From assembly GCA_016744875.1 (NCBI GenBank), contig JADGDL010000006.1, positions 1-64,000 of the forward strand: 64,000 nt of DNA, written 5' to 3'. The first letter of the stretch is position 1, and each line of letters begins with the position of its first letter. The translations under genes were made by a program, and so were the position numbers. The stretch is from Sulfurovum sp. GTDB lineage: Bacteria > Campylobacterota > Campylobacteria > Campylobacterales > Sulfurovaceae. The notes under the pieces were generated by a model that was given only the letters and a program-made list of their open reading frames with translations, was not told the DNA's origin and searched no databases. Shown in pieces: positions 25,237 through 34,246 of the stretch.

Positions 25237-26051
25237 TACGCTCTACCTTTTTTTGTATAATCAAAGAAGTCTGCTACTTTACCCATGATCGCATCTAACA
25301 TATATCCAACCAAACCAACAAGGATAATACCTATGATAATATTTTGATATGCAAGGTTGTTATATTCATCCCAGATCCAAAAGCCTATACCGATACCACC
25401 TGTTAACATCTCAGCAGCAACGATAACCAACCATGCTATTCCCAGTGAAAGTCTCATCCCTGTAAAGATATACGGTACTGCCACAGGTAAGATGATCTGT
25501 ACAACTTTTTCAAGGGCTGTGAATCTTAACACTTTTGCTACGTTCATATAATCTTCACTGACAGAGCGTACACCTAAAGCTGTGTTGATGATGATCGGCC
25601 AAATAGAAGTAATAAAGATTGTTGAGATCGCCGTCATGTTAATGTCTTGAAAGATAAACAATAATAATGGTAACCATGCCAATGGTGAAACCGGTTTAAA
25701 TATCTGTATGAAAGGATCAAAAGCATACTGTGCATTTTTACTCATACCCACCAATAAACCTAATGGGATACCAACAATGAGTGCTAAAGTAAATCCACCA
25801 AACACACGTTTAAGAGACTCTATGATCTGCCAAAATACACCTTTGTCATCTTGGTTCTCCACATAGAAAGGATCGGATAACACACCTTCTACCTCATCAC
25901 CTTCAGCATCTATACCACCAAAAGCTGCGATGTACGTAGTACCTGGCGTTGGAAAATCTTCTACTACATTTGCGATACCAGTCCATACACCCAGTATGGC
26001 GACAAACACCAACAGTGGTAATACAATTTTTTTGATAAGTTCTTTGTTCAT
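25236..26051 (-). CDS. nrtB: nitrate ABC transporter permease
   Basis: A 271-residue inner-membrane permease with six helices. Its EAA loop region is recognisable around VRSVSEDYMNVAKVLRFTALEK. I choose the ATG at 26051, since GAAGGAG lies just before it and the protein then begins MNKELIKKIVLPLLVF. An in-frame ATG at 26099 would add 16 residues without a good ribosome binding site. The periplasmic loop after helix 1 (about 30-65) is long, as in NrtB. Separated from nrtA by a strongly structured 216-bp gap. Confidence 0.9.
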   Translation of the reverse strand: MNKELIKKIVLPLLVFVAILGVWTGIANVVEDFPTPGTTYIAAFGGIDAEGDEVEGVLSDPFYVENQDDKGVFWQIIESLKRVFGGFTLALIVGIPLGLLVGMSKNAQYAFDPFIQIFKPVSPLAWLPLLLFIFQDINMTAISTIFITSIWPIIINTALGVRSVSEDYMNVAKVLRFTALEKVVQIILPVAVPYIFTGMRLSLGIAWLVIVAAEMLTGGIGIGFWIWDEYNNLAYQNIIIGIILVGLVGYMLDAIMGKVADFFDYTKKGRA

Positions 26052-26159
26052 TTTTTCTCCTTCAATGCGAACTCTTAAAAATCCTATCATTCTTGACATA
26101 GTTGTGGCCTCCCAAATAGGTCATAACTATGTATATAAAGATGCTTAAGAGTTGACATT

Positions 26160-26245
26160 TTTGTGTTTACAAGTGCCTGAAGTCAAAAAAATATGAGACG
26201 CATATTTGCAAAGGAGGACTGGCTTCAGGCACTTGTAAACACAAA
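26160..26245. repeat. 23-bp inverted repeat with nested hairpins between nrtA and nrtB
   Basis: The arms 26160-26182 and 26223-26245 are perfect reverse complements over 23 bases. The 40-nt loop contains a second hairpin (AAATATG 26189-26195, CATATTT 26201-26207). The right arm overlaps a third palindrome (ACAAAGCAT 26241-26249, ATGCTTTGT 26251-26259). In the nrt mRNA it would cap the 3' side of the nrtA message. It could stabilise that part, or it could be a small mobile element. Confidence 0.85.
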
Positions 26246-26267
26246 GCATAATGCTTTGTATTTAGAT

Positions 26268-27659
26268 TTATTTTTTAGTAACAAACTTAGGATCTGCACA
26301 TCCAGCAGGTCCGTAAGGACATACATATGCTGGTTGTTTTGTTTCTACCTTCCAGTCATTTGCTTGGAGTAATTCTTCTTTACTTACTTTTGAGTTCACT
26401 ACCTCTACATCAAAGATATAATCAACCGCTTTGTTTGGATCCCATACTTTACCATCAATGAATTTGTTGTATTCATCTACACCATCTTTTTTCCATGCTG
26501 ATGGAGGAAGTGTATAACCCACTTCTTTTGCCACTTCGGCAAACAGGTCTGGTCTATATACAGATTCGATCACTTTTTTCATATCCACAGGTTTATCGAT
26601 CTGACCCCATCTGTACATTTGAGTGATGAACCACATACCATGTGAATAGAATGGGTATGATGCATAGTAATTTGCAAATGTGTTAAACATCGGGTTAGAA
26701 CTGTCTACACCTTTATTATAAAGGAACGTTCCACTCATCGATTTTCTAAGGACCGATTTAGGTGCTTTTACATAGTTCTTTTTAGCTAAGTAACCAATCG
26801 CTTCTTCTCTGTTTTCCCATGAAGCATCCAACCACATTTGTGCTTCAATGATTGCCTTCATTACCGCTTTAGTGGTCTCTGGATTATTCTTAATGAAATC
26901 AGCTCTTGCCTGAAGGACTTTTTCAGGGTTGTTGTTCCAGATGTCATAGTTCGTTACCAATGCAGAACCTTTACCCTTCAGTACGATTCTAGAGTTCCAT
27001 GGTTCACCCACACAATACCCTTCTATGTTACCCGCGATCAAGTTTGAAGGCATTGTCGGTGGAGGAAATGGTTTGATCGTACAGTCTGAATCTGGAACGA
27101 TCCCTGAAGCTGCCATCCAATAACGTAACTCATAGTTGTGTGTAGATACGGGGTGAACCATCCCAAAACTAAGTGGTTTATAGCTATCACCTTCTGCTTT
27201 ATGTTTTGCATCAATGTACTTTTTTAAACTCTGGGCAGAAACAGGTCTTTCAGTTTTATCTAATCCATACTTTTCCATTTCCTTAATGATGTTATTACCA
27301 TAAGTGATCGCGTTACCATTAAAGTCCAGTGACAAAAGTGCTTGAAGATGGGCATCTCCGTTGATTCCAATCGTGGCAGCGATCGGCATACCTGCTAGGG
27401 CGTGTGAAAAGTCATACTCACCGGAAATTACCTTTTGCTGAATCCCTGGCCATCCGCCACCCTCTTTTGCAACATGAACATTCAATCCGTACTTCTTAAA
27501 AAAACCTTTTTCTTTTGCCACAACGATCGGTGCACAATCCGTCAGTGCGATAAACCCTATCTTCAGATCTGTTTTCTCTAATTTAGCCATAGAATAAGTC
27601 GTAGCAAGACTCAATCCAAGCCCAAGACTTAATACTTTTTTCACAATACTCTTTGCCAT
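26268..27659 (-). CDS. nrtA: nitrate-binding protein of ABC transporter
   Basis: A 463-residue periplasmic binding protein of the NrtA/CmpA family. A signal peptide (1-25) is followed by LKIGFIALTDCAPIVVAKEKGFF, the opening typical of nitrate and bicarbonate binders. Further family segments are GEYDFSHALAGMPIAATIG and CVGEPWNSRI. The C-terminus CPYGPAGCADPKF contains a cysteine pair. Whether the ligand is nitrate, nitrite or another anion is not certain from sequence, but NarK and nap nearby favour nitrate. Confidence 0.88.
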   Translation of the reverse strand: MAKSIVKKVLSLGLGLSLATTYSMAKLEKTDLKIGFIALTDCAPIVVAKEKGFFKKYGLNVHVAKEGGGWPGIQQKVISGEYDFSHALAGMPIAATIGINGDAHLQALLSLDFNGNAITYGNNIIKEMEKYGLDKTERPVSAQSLKKYIDAKHKAEGDSYKPLSFGMVHPVSTHNYELRYWMAASGIVPDSDCTIKPFPPPTMPSNLIAGNIEGYCVGEPWNSRIVLKGKGSALVTNYDIWNNNPEKVLQARADFIKNNPETTKAVMKAIIEAQMWLDASWENREEAIGYLAKKNYVKAPKSVLRKSMSGTFLYNKGVDSSNPMFNTFANYYASYPFYSHGMWFITQMYRWGQIDKPVDMKKVIESVYRPDLFAEVAKEVGYTLPPSAWKKDGVDEYNKFIDGKVWDPNKAVDYIFDVEVVNSKVSKEELLQANDWKVETKQPAYVCPYGPAGCADPKFVTKK

Positions 27660-27913
27660 TTAAAATCCTTAATTAATATTTGTAATGCAAGTATAACCCA
27701 TTAATTTCACTTTTTATACAAAATATTGTTTATTTTTTAATCATAAATTGTTCATAATATATCCATATTGTATTTTACACTATGAGATATAAGGTTTTAA
27801 GAGAAATATATAATAGGTAATTTTGAATTGTTTAGTTATATATAAAGGAATAAGAAGATTTGAGAAGGTCTCTATAGATAGAAAATAAATAATGATCTAA
27901 AATAACTATTGTC

Positions 27914-28339
27914 TTATTCCAATGGTGCATCATTTTGCATTAGTTCTATTATTCCACCTTCAACATTAAGGGGCGTAAAGCCATTGTCTTCTAAAATACG
28001 TGATGCCTTGATACTTCTACTTCCTGATCGACAGTAAACAACAATACGTTTATTTTTATCATTTTTCAGAACATCTAGACTACTGCTTAATGTTTGTACA
28101 GGTATATGTATAGCATTTTTAAGATGTCTATTTTCATACTCACGTAAGGTTCTTACATCAAGTACGGTAACGTTATCATCGTTTGATAATAACACGATGG
28201 CTTGTTTGGCATTGATAAATTCAAAGTCAGTAAGTATCCAACCTTTCGAATATGAATAAGATATAAGTAGACCCAACATTGCAATTAAATAAAGTATCAT
28301 AGTTGCTATAAAAAATATAATTAGTCTTGTAATTCGCAT
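27914..28339 (-). CDS. membrane-anchored rhodanese-domain protein
   Basis: A 141-residue protein with one N-terminal membrane helix (about 5-30) and a single rhodanese domain carrying the active-site loop VVYCRSGSRSIKA. The cysteine could hold a persulfide. Topology is ambiguous: the domain may face the periplasm. It is divergent from narK and downstream of nrtA on the same strand, with a 254-bp gap. Sulfur transfer or persulfide handling is usual in sulfur-oxidising relatives; a link with nitrate uptake is unproven. Confidence 0.88.
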   Translation of the reverse strand: MRITRLIIFFIATMILYLIAMLGLLISYSYSKGWILTDFEFINAKQAIVLLSNDDNVTVLDVRTLREYENRHLKNAIHIPVQTLSSSLDVLKNDKNKRIVVYCRSGSRSIKASRILEDNGFTPLNVEGGIIELMQNDAPLE

Positions 28340-28383
28340 GTCATCTCTTTTTATTTTATCATTTTACTTCATAAGTATAACGC

Positions 28384-28410
28384 ATATTTGTACACTAAAT
28401 ATACAAATAT
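28384..28410. promoter_or_regulatory. palindrome upstream of narK
   Basis: ATATTTGTA (28384-28392) and TACAAATAT (28402-28410) are perfect 9-bp arms around 9 nt, in the divergent region between the rhodanese gene and narK. Probable operator for either gene; no protein can be named. Confidence 0.4.
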
Positions 28411-28498
28411 ATGTATAATATTTAATCAACAAATGACAAATATCCGTATAGTTTTGATGTATACTGTCCTATAATAATTACGGTTACAGGAGTGACAA

Positions 28499-29779
28499 AT
28501 GATTGGTTTTGATAGGTTAAAAGGTGAAGGAAGTCCATCTACATTAATTGCAGCTTTTTTGTATTTTGACTTTAGTTTTATGGTGTGGACAATGTTAGGT
28601 CCTCTTGCTACAGAAATTTCTGATTCTATGGCTTCATACGGTTTTTTAATGACAGCTTCAGAAAGTGCTACCATGCTTGCTGTACCTATACTCTCAGGTG
28701 CATTTTTACGTATTTTACTAGGCTTCATGGTAGGTAGGATCGGAGCGAAGAAAACTGCATTGATCGCACAGTCAATCGTTACCATTACTCTGTTTTATGT
28801 CGCTTCATTTGGTGAACATATCTCTTATGACGAGTTACTCCTTGTAGGTGTTGGTTTAGGTTTTGCAGGTGCCTCTTTTGCAGTTGCCCTTCCACAAGCT
28901 GGGCAATGGTATCCGCCCCGATTACAGGGAGTTGTGCTCGGTATTGCGGGCATAGGAAATATGGGTGTGGTACTAGGTTTTCTTTTTGCACCTAAGATCG
29001 CCGAAATATGGGGATGGCAGGCTGTATTTTTAGTGGCAGCCATTTTCTCTGTACTTATTCTAATACTATATCTTTTAATGGCCCAAGATGCACCTGAAAA
29101 AGTCTATAAACCCAGAGTTAAAAAATTATCTGATTACCTAAGATTATTCAAAGACAGGGATACATGGTGGTTCAATCTCTTTTATGCTGTGAGTTTTGGT
29201 ACATTTGTAGGATTTGCCGTCTACATGAAAGTCTATCTTATGGCAATGTATTTTGATGAGATGGAGATATTTGGTCTCAATGTATTAGGTGAAGAAAACA
29301 TCCATGTTGTAGCGGGGTACTTTGCAGCATTTTGTATCATGGCAGGAGCATTACTTCGTCCCATTGGAGGAGCTATTGCAGATAGGATCGGTGGTATCAG
29401 ATCACTTTATTATTTTCTTACATCTGTGCTAGTACTGATCTTTATCAATGCATTTATGCCTTTACCGTTTTGGCTTGATATTATTGTCATGTTTTTGATT
29501 ATGGCAAACCTTGGTATGGCAAATGGCGCTGTTTTTCAACTCGTACCACAAAGATTTTCCAAGGACATAGGAATAATGACAGGTATTATTGGTGCGGCAG
29601 GTGCGCTTGGTGGTGTCGCCATCTTGCAGATACTTGGTGCATCTACCTTAATATTTGGGGATTATACCATTGGATTTATGATCATCGCTGCAAATATAGT
29701 GATAGCCATTATAGGTCTTAGTCTGGTAAAAAGTCGATGGAGAACTACGTGGGGTCTACACTCTGGGGGTATCATATAA
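28499..29779 (+). CDS. narK: NarK-type nitrate/nitrite transporter (MFS)
   Basis: A 426-residue major facilitator protein with about twelve helices. The NarK hallmark GFAGASFAVALPQAGQWYPP is followed by the glycine-rich GVVLGIAGIGNMGVVLG. A second glycine-rich motif is near AALGGVAILQILG-like residues in the C-terminal half. It imports nitrate with protons or exchanges nitrate for nitrite. The start follows GGAGTG. It is monocistronic, with a strong hairpin after the stop. Confidence 0.93.
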   Translation: MIGFDRLKGEGSPSTLIAAFLYFDFSFMVWTMLGPLATEISDSMASYGFLMTASESATMLAVPILSGAFLRILLGFMVGRIGAKKTALIAQSIVTITLFYVASFGEHISYDELLLVGVGLGFAGASFAVALPQAGQWYPPRLQGVVLGIAGIGNMGVVLGFLFAPKIAEIWGWQAVFLVAAIFSVLILILYLLMAQDAPEKVYKPRVKKLSDYLRLFKDRDTWWFNLFYAVSFGTFVGFAVYMKVYLMAMYFDEMEIFGLNVLGEENIHVVAGYFAAFCIMAGALLRPIGGAIADRIGGIRSLYYFLTSVLVLIFINAFMPLPFWLDIIVMFLIMANLGMANGAVFQLVPQRFSKDIGIMTGIIGAAGALGGVAILQILGASTLIFGDYTIGFMIIAANIVIAIIGLSLVKSRWRTTWGLHSGGII

Positions 29780-29789
29780 AATAATTGCT

Positions 29790-29824
29790 AGATAAAATGG
29801 ATAAAACTATCTATTTTATCTTTG
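29790..29824 (+). terminator. narK terminator
   Basis: 14-base arms (29790-29803 with 29808-29821, one G-U pair) around AAAC, followed by TTT. Lies eleven bases after the narK stop. Confidence 0.65.
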
Positions 29825-29940
29825 AAAATTAGCTTTGAAATTGACTGATAACTTTCCATAACCATCTATTAACAACAATTTGGCTAGAATAATCCATTAA
29901 TTTTGGCTGCCTATATAAGGTAAGTCTTGGAGCAATAATA

Positions 29941-30861
29941 ATGGATAAAGCAAAATATATCTGGATGGATGGTGAATACGTACCTTGGGATGATGCTAAA
30001 GTACACGTACTTACACATACATTACACTATGGTAACGGTGCCATAGAAGGTACTAAAGCATATAAGACCGTAGATGGTAGATGTGCGATCTTTAAACTAC
30101 AAGAACACACACAAAGACTTTTTAACTCATCTAAGATGACACTCATGGATGTACCATACACAATTGAAGAGCTCAATAATGTACAAGTCGAACTTTTGCA
30201 AAAAAATGAACTCTTTGAAGGTGCCTACCTTAGACCATTGGTTTATCTTGGTTATGGTGTCATGGGACTTTATCATAAAGATTGTCCTGTAAATGTATCT
30301 ATTTCAGCATGGGAATGGGGAGCGTATCTTGGAGAAGAAGGTCTTAGGAAAGGCGTTCGTGCAAAAATAACTTCTGTTACAAGAACATCTAATACCTCTA
30401 GTATGGGTAAAGCCAAAGCCGTAGCTAACTACCTTAACTCTCAAATGGCAAAATTTGAAGCTGTTGAAGCAGGATATGATGAAGCATTACTTAGAGATGA
30501 CCATGGATATATAGCAGAAGCATCTGGTGCAGCTTTTTTCATGGTTCGAGATGGGGTACTTATCTCTCCACCATCTGACAATACACTTGAATCTATTACA
30601 CAACAAACGGTGATAGACTTAGCGAATGATATGGGTATAAAGGTCGAAAGACGTCGTATCACTCGAGAAGAGGTTTACATCGCTGATGAAGCGTTCTTTA
30701 CAGGAACAGCTGCTGAAGTAACACCTATCCGTGAAGTAGATGCACGTATTATCGGTGCAGGTTCAAGAGGACCCATGACAGAAAAATTACAAACAGCATA
30801 CTTTGATGTGGTTGCAGGTAAAAACCCTGACTACATCCAATATTTAACATACATAAACTAA
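29941..30861 (+). CDS. ilvE: branched-chain amino acid aminotransferase
   Basis: A 306-residue class IV PLP aminotransferase. LTHTLHYGNGAIEGTKAYKT is the classic IlvE N-terminal motif. The PLP lysine lies in SMGKAKAVANYLNSQMAK, and GYDEALL and EASGAAFFMV follow. It transfers amino groups to the keto acids of leucine, isoleucine and valine. Single gene between narK and the SPFH gene, ending in a two-hairpin region. Confidence 0.97.
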   Translation: MDKAKYIWMDGEYVPWDDAKVHVLTHTLHYGNGAIEGTKAYKTVDGRCAIFKLQEHTQRLFNSSKMTLMDVPYTIEELNNVQVELLQKNELFEGAYLRPLVYLGYGVMGLYHKDCPVNVSISAWEWGAYLGEEGLRKGVRAKITSVTRTSNTSSMGKAKAVANYLNSQMAKFEAVEAGYDEALLRDDHGYIAEASGAAFFMVRDGVLISPPSDNTLESITQQTVIDLANDMGIKVERRRITREEVYIADEAFFTGTAAEVTPIREVDARIIGAGSRGPMTEKLQTAYFDVVAGKNPDYIQYLTYIN

Positions 30862-30888
30862 ACATTCTGTTTAGTTTATCTGAAGCGA

Positions 30889-30937
30889 CAACTGAAGCTT
30901 CAGTGAGATGAATTAAAGATGGGCTTTGCCCATCTTT
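30889..30937 (+). terminator. two-hairpin element after ilvE
   Basis: ACTGAAGCTTCAGT (30891-30904) is a full palindrome. It is followed by a 10-bp perfect hairpin AAAGATGGGC-TTT-GCCCATCTTT (30915-30937). There is no long T-run. A similar small hairpin plus GGGCTTTGCCC hairpin occurs at 50353-50396. Confidence 0.6.
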
Positions 30938-30972
30938 AAAAAGAAAATACCAATAATATAAGGAACTATAAC

Positions 30973-32067
30973 ATGCCAGCAGACATGAATGACTATTTTA
31001 AAAAGAAAAAACCCACAATGAACAAAAGTACACCAGGTGGTGGTAACGGTGGAGGAGGAAATAACTTTGAAAATCCTCTGAGTAATATGGGTAAAGGTGG
31101 ACCATTTATCATTGCTATTATCGTTATAGCCGTTGCTATGTTTGTACTTAAACCATTTACTATCATCAACTCCGGTGAAGTAGGTATCAAGATCAATACA
31201 GGTAAGTTTGAACAAGAGCCACTTCATGCAGGACTTCACTTTTTCATCCCTGTACTTCAAAAGATCATCCCTGTAAACACACGTATCAGACTGATCACAT
31301 ACTCTAACGTCAGTACAGGTGCATTGGGTGATTCTTATAGAGGTTTTGAAGGTGGCTTACGTAGAAACCCTGCGATTACAGTACTGGATAAAAGAGGTTT
31401 GACAGTAAACATCGATATCGCTGTTCAGTACAGACTAAAAGCAGAGTCAGCACCGGCTACTATCGAAAAATGGGGTTCAAGCTGGGAAGAGAAGATCATC
31501 AACTCTAAAGTAAGAGAAGTGGTTCGTGATGTGGTTGGTCAGTACACAGCTGAACAACTCCCAGAGATGCGTAACCAGATCGCTGCAGCAATTGAAGTCA
31601 AAGTAAAAGAGAGTGTAGACGCACTTGAAGGTGCACCTGTTGCACTTGAATCTGTAGAACTTAGAACAATTAACCTTCCAACAAAAATTAAAGACCAGAT
31701 CGAAAGAGTTCAGATAGCAAAACAAGATGTAACTATAGCTGAGCAGGAAAAAGCAAAAGCGAAACAGCAAGCACTGAAAGCAGCTGAAGTTGCACGTGGT
31801 GAAGCGGAAAAAAACCGTATCGAAGCGCAAGGTGAAGCGGACAAGATCCGTATCGAAGCAGAAGAACAAGCTAAAGCGAATGAGCTCATCTCTCGTTCAT
31901 TGACAAGAGAACTTCTTGAACTAGAACAGATCAAAACACAAGGTAAGTTCAACGAAGCACTTAAAGTAAATAAAGATGCACAGATCTTCCTGACACCTGG
32001 TGGCGCAGTACCTAACATTTGGGTAGATGCAAAAGGTAAACAACAACGTTTAATGGGACAACAATAA
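30973..32067 (+). CDS. SPFH/prohibitin-family membrane protein (HflK/HflC-like)
   Basis: A 364-residue protein. A glycine-rich cytoplasmic N-terminus (about 20-32) leads to one membrane helix (43-60). An SPFH domain follows (about 62-240, with VGIKINTGKFEQEPLHAGLHF). A long charged coiled coil comes next (about 240-310, repeated EQEKAKAKQQALKAAE-like units). The glycine-rich start recalls HflK, but no HflC partner follows, so prohibitin-like is safer. Such proteins form large membrane rings and influence proteases or membrane order. Confidence 0.88.
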   Translation: MPADMNDYFKKKKPTMNKSTPGGGNGGGGNNFENPLSNMGKGGPFIIAIIVIAVAMFVLKPFTIINSGEVGIKINTGKFEQEPLHAGLHFFIPVLQKIIPVNTRIRLITYSNVSTGALGDSYRGFEGGLRRNPAITVLDKRGLTVNIDIAVQYRLKAESAPATIEKWGSSWEEKIINSKVREVVRDVVGQYTAEQLPEMRNQIAAAIEVKVKESVDALEGAPVALESVELRTINLPTKIKDQIERVQIAKQDVTIAEQEKAKAKQQALKAAEVARGEAEKNRIEAQGEADKIRIEAEEQAKANELISRSLTRELLELEQIKTQGKFNEALKVNKDAQIFLTPGGAVPNIWVDAKGKQQRLMGQQ

Positions 32068-32077
32068 GATGATCCCT

Positions 32078-32103
32078 CGTTACACCTCTCTTGAGGTGTA
32101 GCG
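32078..32103 (+). terminator. hairpin after the SPFH gene
   Basis: TACACCTC (32081-32088) and GAGGTGTA (32093-32100) around TCTT, extended by outer CGT/GCG pairing. No T-run, so a moderate call. Confidence 0.5.
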
Positions 32104-32184
32104 TATATATAAGTTTAATAGTTTGATTAAATTTATATATGCATTCCATCTCAGAAGGGATGGAACGAGTTTGGAGAAATATCA

Positions 32185-32850
32185 ATGACCATAGACTGGA
32201 ACAAAACCCCCCTCATCCCTGCCATTGCACAAGACTATCAGACGAATGAAGTACTTATGCTTGCCTACATGAATGAAGAAGCTTACACGCTTACACTGGA
32301 CACTGGTTACGCGCACTATTTCAGCAGAAGTAAACAACGAATCTGGAAAAAAGGTGAAAGTTCTAACCATACACAAGAAATAAAAGATGTACTTCTTGAC
32401 TGTGACGCAGATACTGTCATACTTAAGATCAAACAAAACGGTGTAGCCTGTCATACAGGCAGGAAAAGCTGTTTCTTCACGTCTGTGACGCAAGATAAGA
32501 TTATATTAGATCAAGAAGTAAACACAGATGCCATTTATGGTGTAGTCGATACTTTGTATCACACCATATTAGAACGTAAAAATGCATCAGATGATGCCAA
32601 ATCATGGACTAAAAAACTTCTTGATGACAAAAAACTTATGCTTTCTAAGATCCGTGAAGAAGCTGACGAAGTATGTGTCGCTATAAACGAAGAGAGTGAT
32701 GAGCAAGTCATCTATGAATCAGCTGACCTACTCTACCACACTTTAGTAGGACTGGGATATAGAGATATCTCTCCAGATAGAGTCAAGCAAGAGTTAGGAC
32801 GTAGATTTGGGATGTCAGGAATAGTAGAAAAGGAAGGAAGAAAGAAGTAA
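32185..32850 (+). CDS. hisIE: bifunctional phosphoribosyl-AMP cyclohydrolase / phosphoribosyl-ATP pyrophosphatase
   Basis: A 221-residue histidine biosynthesis enzyme. The N-terminal HisI part has the metal-binding LLDCDADTVILKI and GVACHTGRKSCFF. The C-terminal HisE part shows EEADEVCVAINEESDEQVIYESADLLYHTLV. Together they carry out steps 2 and 3 of the pathway. No other his genes are nearby. The 3' end is convergent with purF, with a shared hairpin across the stop. Confidence 0.97.
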   Translation: MTIDWNKTPLIPAIAQDYQTNEVLMLAYMNEEAYTLTLDTGYAHYFSRSKQRIWKKGESSNHTQEIKDVLLDCDADTVILKIKQNGVACHTGRKSCFFTSVTQDKIILDQEVNTDAIYGVVDTLYHTILERKNASDDAKSWTKKLLDDKKLMLSKIREEADEVCVAINEESDEQVIYESADLLYHTLVGLGYRDISPDRVKQELGRRFGMSGIVEKEGRKK

Positions 32851-32860
32851 CTCTTTCTTC
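32837..32860. terminator. bidirectional hairpin between hisIE and purF
   Basis: GAAGAAAGA (32837-32845) pairs with TCTTTCTTC (32852-32860) across the hisIE stop codon. The genes converge here, and the arms supply T-rich sequence on both strands. Confidence 0.55.
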
Positions 32861-32871
32861 TGGATATTACA

Positions 32872-34245
32872 TTAACAGCCGCCGGCACAACCTGTAGTAT
32901 CTTCATTACCACCAGCAAAATATTTTCCATCAAAAGAAACCAACGAATAATTTCTCTCATTACCTAATGATTGAGTTAAACCTTCTATAGATAAAAAGCC
33001 AAGTGATGTTGCACCTATCTTTTCTCTTATCTCTTCTACAGTGTAATTTGCAGAGATCAGTTCCGCTTTTGTAGGCGTATCTATACCGTAACGGCAAGGA
33101 TATTTTATCTCCGGTGCAGCGATGCGCATATGGACTTCTTTTGCACCGGCATCGAGTAACATACGTACGATTTGTGTAGAGGTTGTTCCACGAACAAGTG
33201 AGTCATCAATAATCGCTACTCTTTTACCTTTTATGAGATGTTTTATCGGCGAGAGTTTCATTTTGACCTTTAAGTCACGTATCGCTTGTGTTGGTTCAAT
33301 GAAAGTACGTCCAACATAGTGATTACGTACGATTCCCATCTCAAAAGGTACACCAAGTTCATCAGCATAGCCTTTGGCAGCTGCCACACCTGAGTCTGGT
33401 ACAGGAAGTACAAGATCTATCTCTACAGGTGTCTCACGAGCCAAAGCTTTACCCATCTCTAAACGCATTGCATAAACATTTTTACCATCTATGTCAGAAT
33501 CTGGTCTGGCAAAGTATATGTATTCGAAAGCACATGGATGGAAATCTACATTCTCAAACACCATTTCTGATTGTGGTTCTTGTCCTTCTTCAAAGGTAAG
33601 CATTTCACCAGGTTTTACATCACGCACAAATTTAGCACCTACAAGATCAAAGGCACAGGTCTCTGATGCGACCATATAGCCCCCATCTTTGAACTTACCA
33701 AGACTAAGCGGACGTATACCAAATCGGTCACGAATAACAAACATTTTTGAACGACTTTGAATGGCCAAACAGTATGCACCTTCTATCTTAGTAAGCATAT
33801 CTTTGATACGGTCTACCAAAGAGTCTTCTTGTGATTTAGCGATAAGATGAATGATATTTTCGGTATCCATATCTGTTTGGAAGATGGCGCCCTTATCTAT
33901 CAATTCTTGTCTTACCTCTTGTTTGTTGATAAGGTTACCATTATGTACCACTGAGATCTCTCCGAGTTTATACTTGGCAAACACAGGCTGTGAGTCTCCT
34001 GCCGAATCAGAACCAGCAGTTGAGTATCGGTTATGTCCGACTGCACATGTACCTTCTAAATTATCAAGCGTTGCTTGGGAAAATACATCTGCAACCATTC
34101 CTTTCTTTTTATAAACAGCGATATTTTCACCATTTGCAACAGAAATACCTGTAGCTTCCTGTCCACGATGCTGCATAGCAAAAAGTGAATAATACGCTAC
34201 TGTTGAAGCTTTTTTTGCACCAAATACACCGACGATTGCACACAT
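32872..34245 (-). CDS. purF: amidophosphoribosyltransferase
   Basis: A 457-residue enzyme for the first step of purine synthesis. The nucleophile is Cys2 (MCAIVGVFG), with no propeptide. QHRGQEATGIS and the phosphoribosyltransferase motif VAIIDDSLVRGTTSTQ are present. Cysteines in the last residues (TGCAGGC) and C-rich positions in the PRT domain (KYPCRYGID) recall the Fe-S type of PurF found in Bacillus, but I cannot confirm a cluster. One base separates it from dapB upstream. Confidence 0.96.
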   Translation of the reverse strand: MCAIVGVFGAKKASTVAYYSLFAMQHRGQEATGISVANGENIAVYKKKGMVADVFSQATLDNLEGTCAVGHNRYSTAGSDSAGDSQPVFAKYKLGEISVVHNGNLINKQEVRQELIDKGAIFQTDMDTENIIHLIAKSQEDSLVDRIKDMLTKIEGAYCLAIQSRSKMFVIRDRFGIRPLSLGKFKDGGYMVASETCAFDLVGAKFVRDVKPGEMLTFEEGQEPQSEMVFENVDFHPCAFEYIYFARPDSDIDGKNVYAMRLEMGKALARETPVEIDLVLPVPDSGVAAAKGYADELGVPFEMGIVRNHYVGRTFIEPTQAIRDLKVKMKLSPIKHLIKGKRVAIIDDSLVRGTTSTQIVRMLLDAGAKEVHMRIAAPEIKYPCRYGIDTPTKAELISANYTVEEIREKIGATSLGFLSIEGLTQSLGNERNYSLVSFDGKYFAGGNEDTTGCAGGC

Positions 34246-34246
34246 A

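Noticed and set aside
28456..28469. TTGAT-GTAT-ACTGT before narK as an FNR-type box
   Set aside because: Only the first half-site matches; the second half keeps too few bases to support it.
31477..31869. Long cysteine/phenylalanine-rich frame on the minus strand
   Set aside because: It is the antisense of the coiled-coil region of the SPFH gene. Its composition is explained by the opposite strand.
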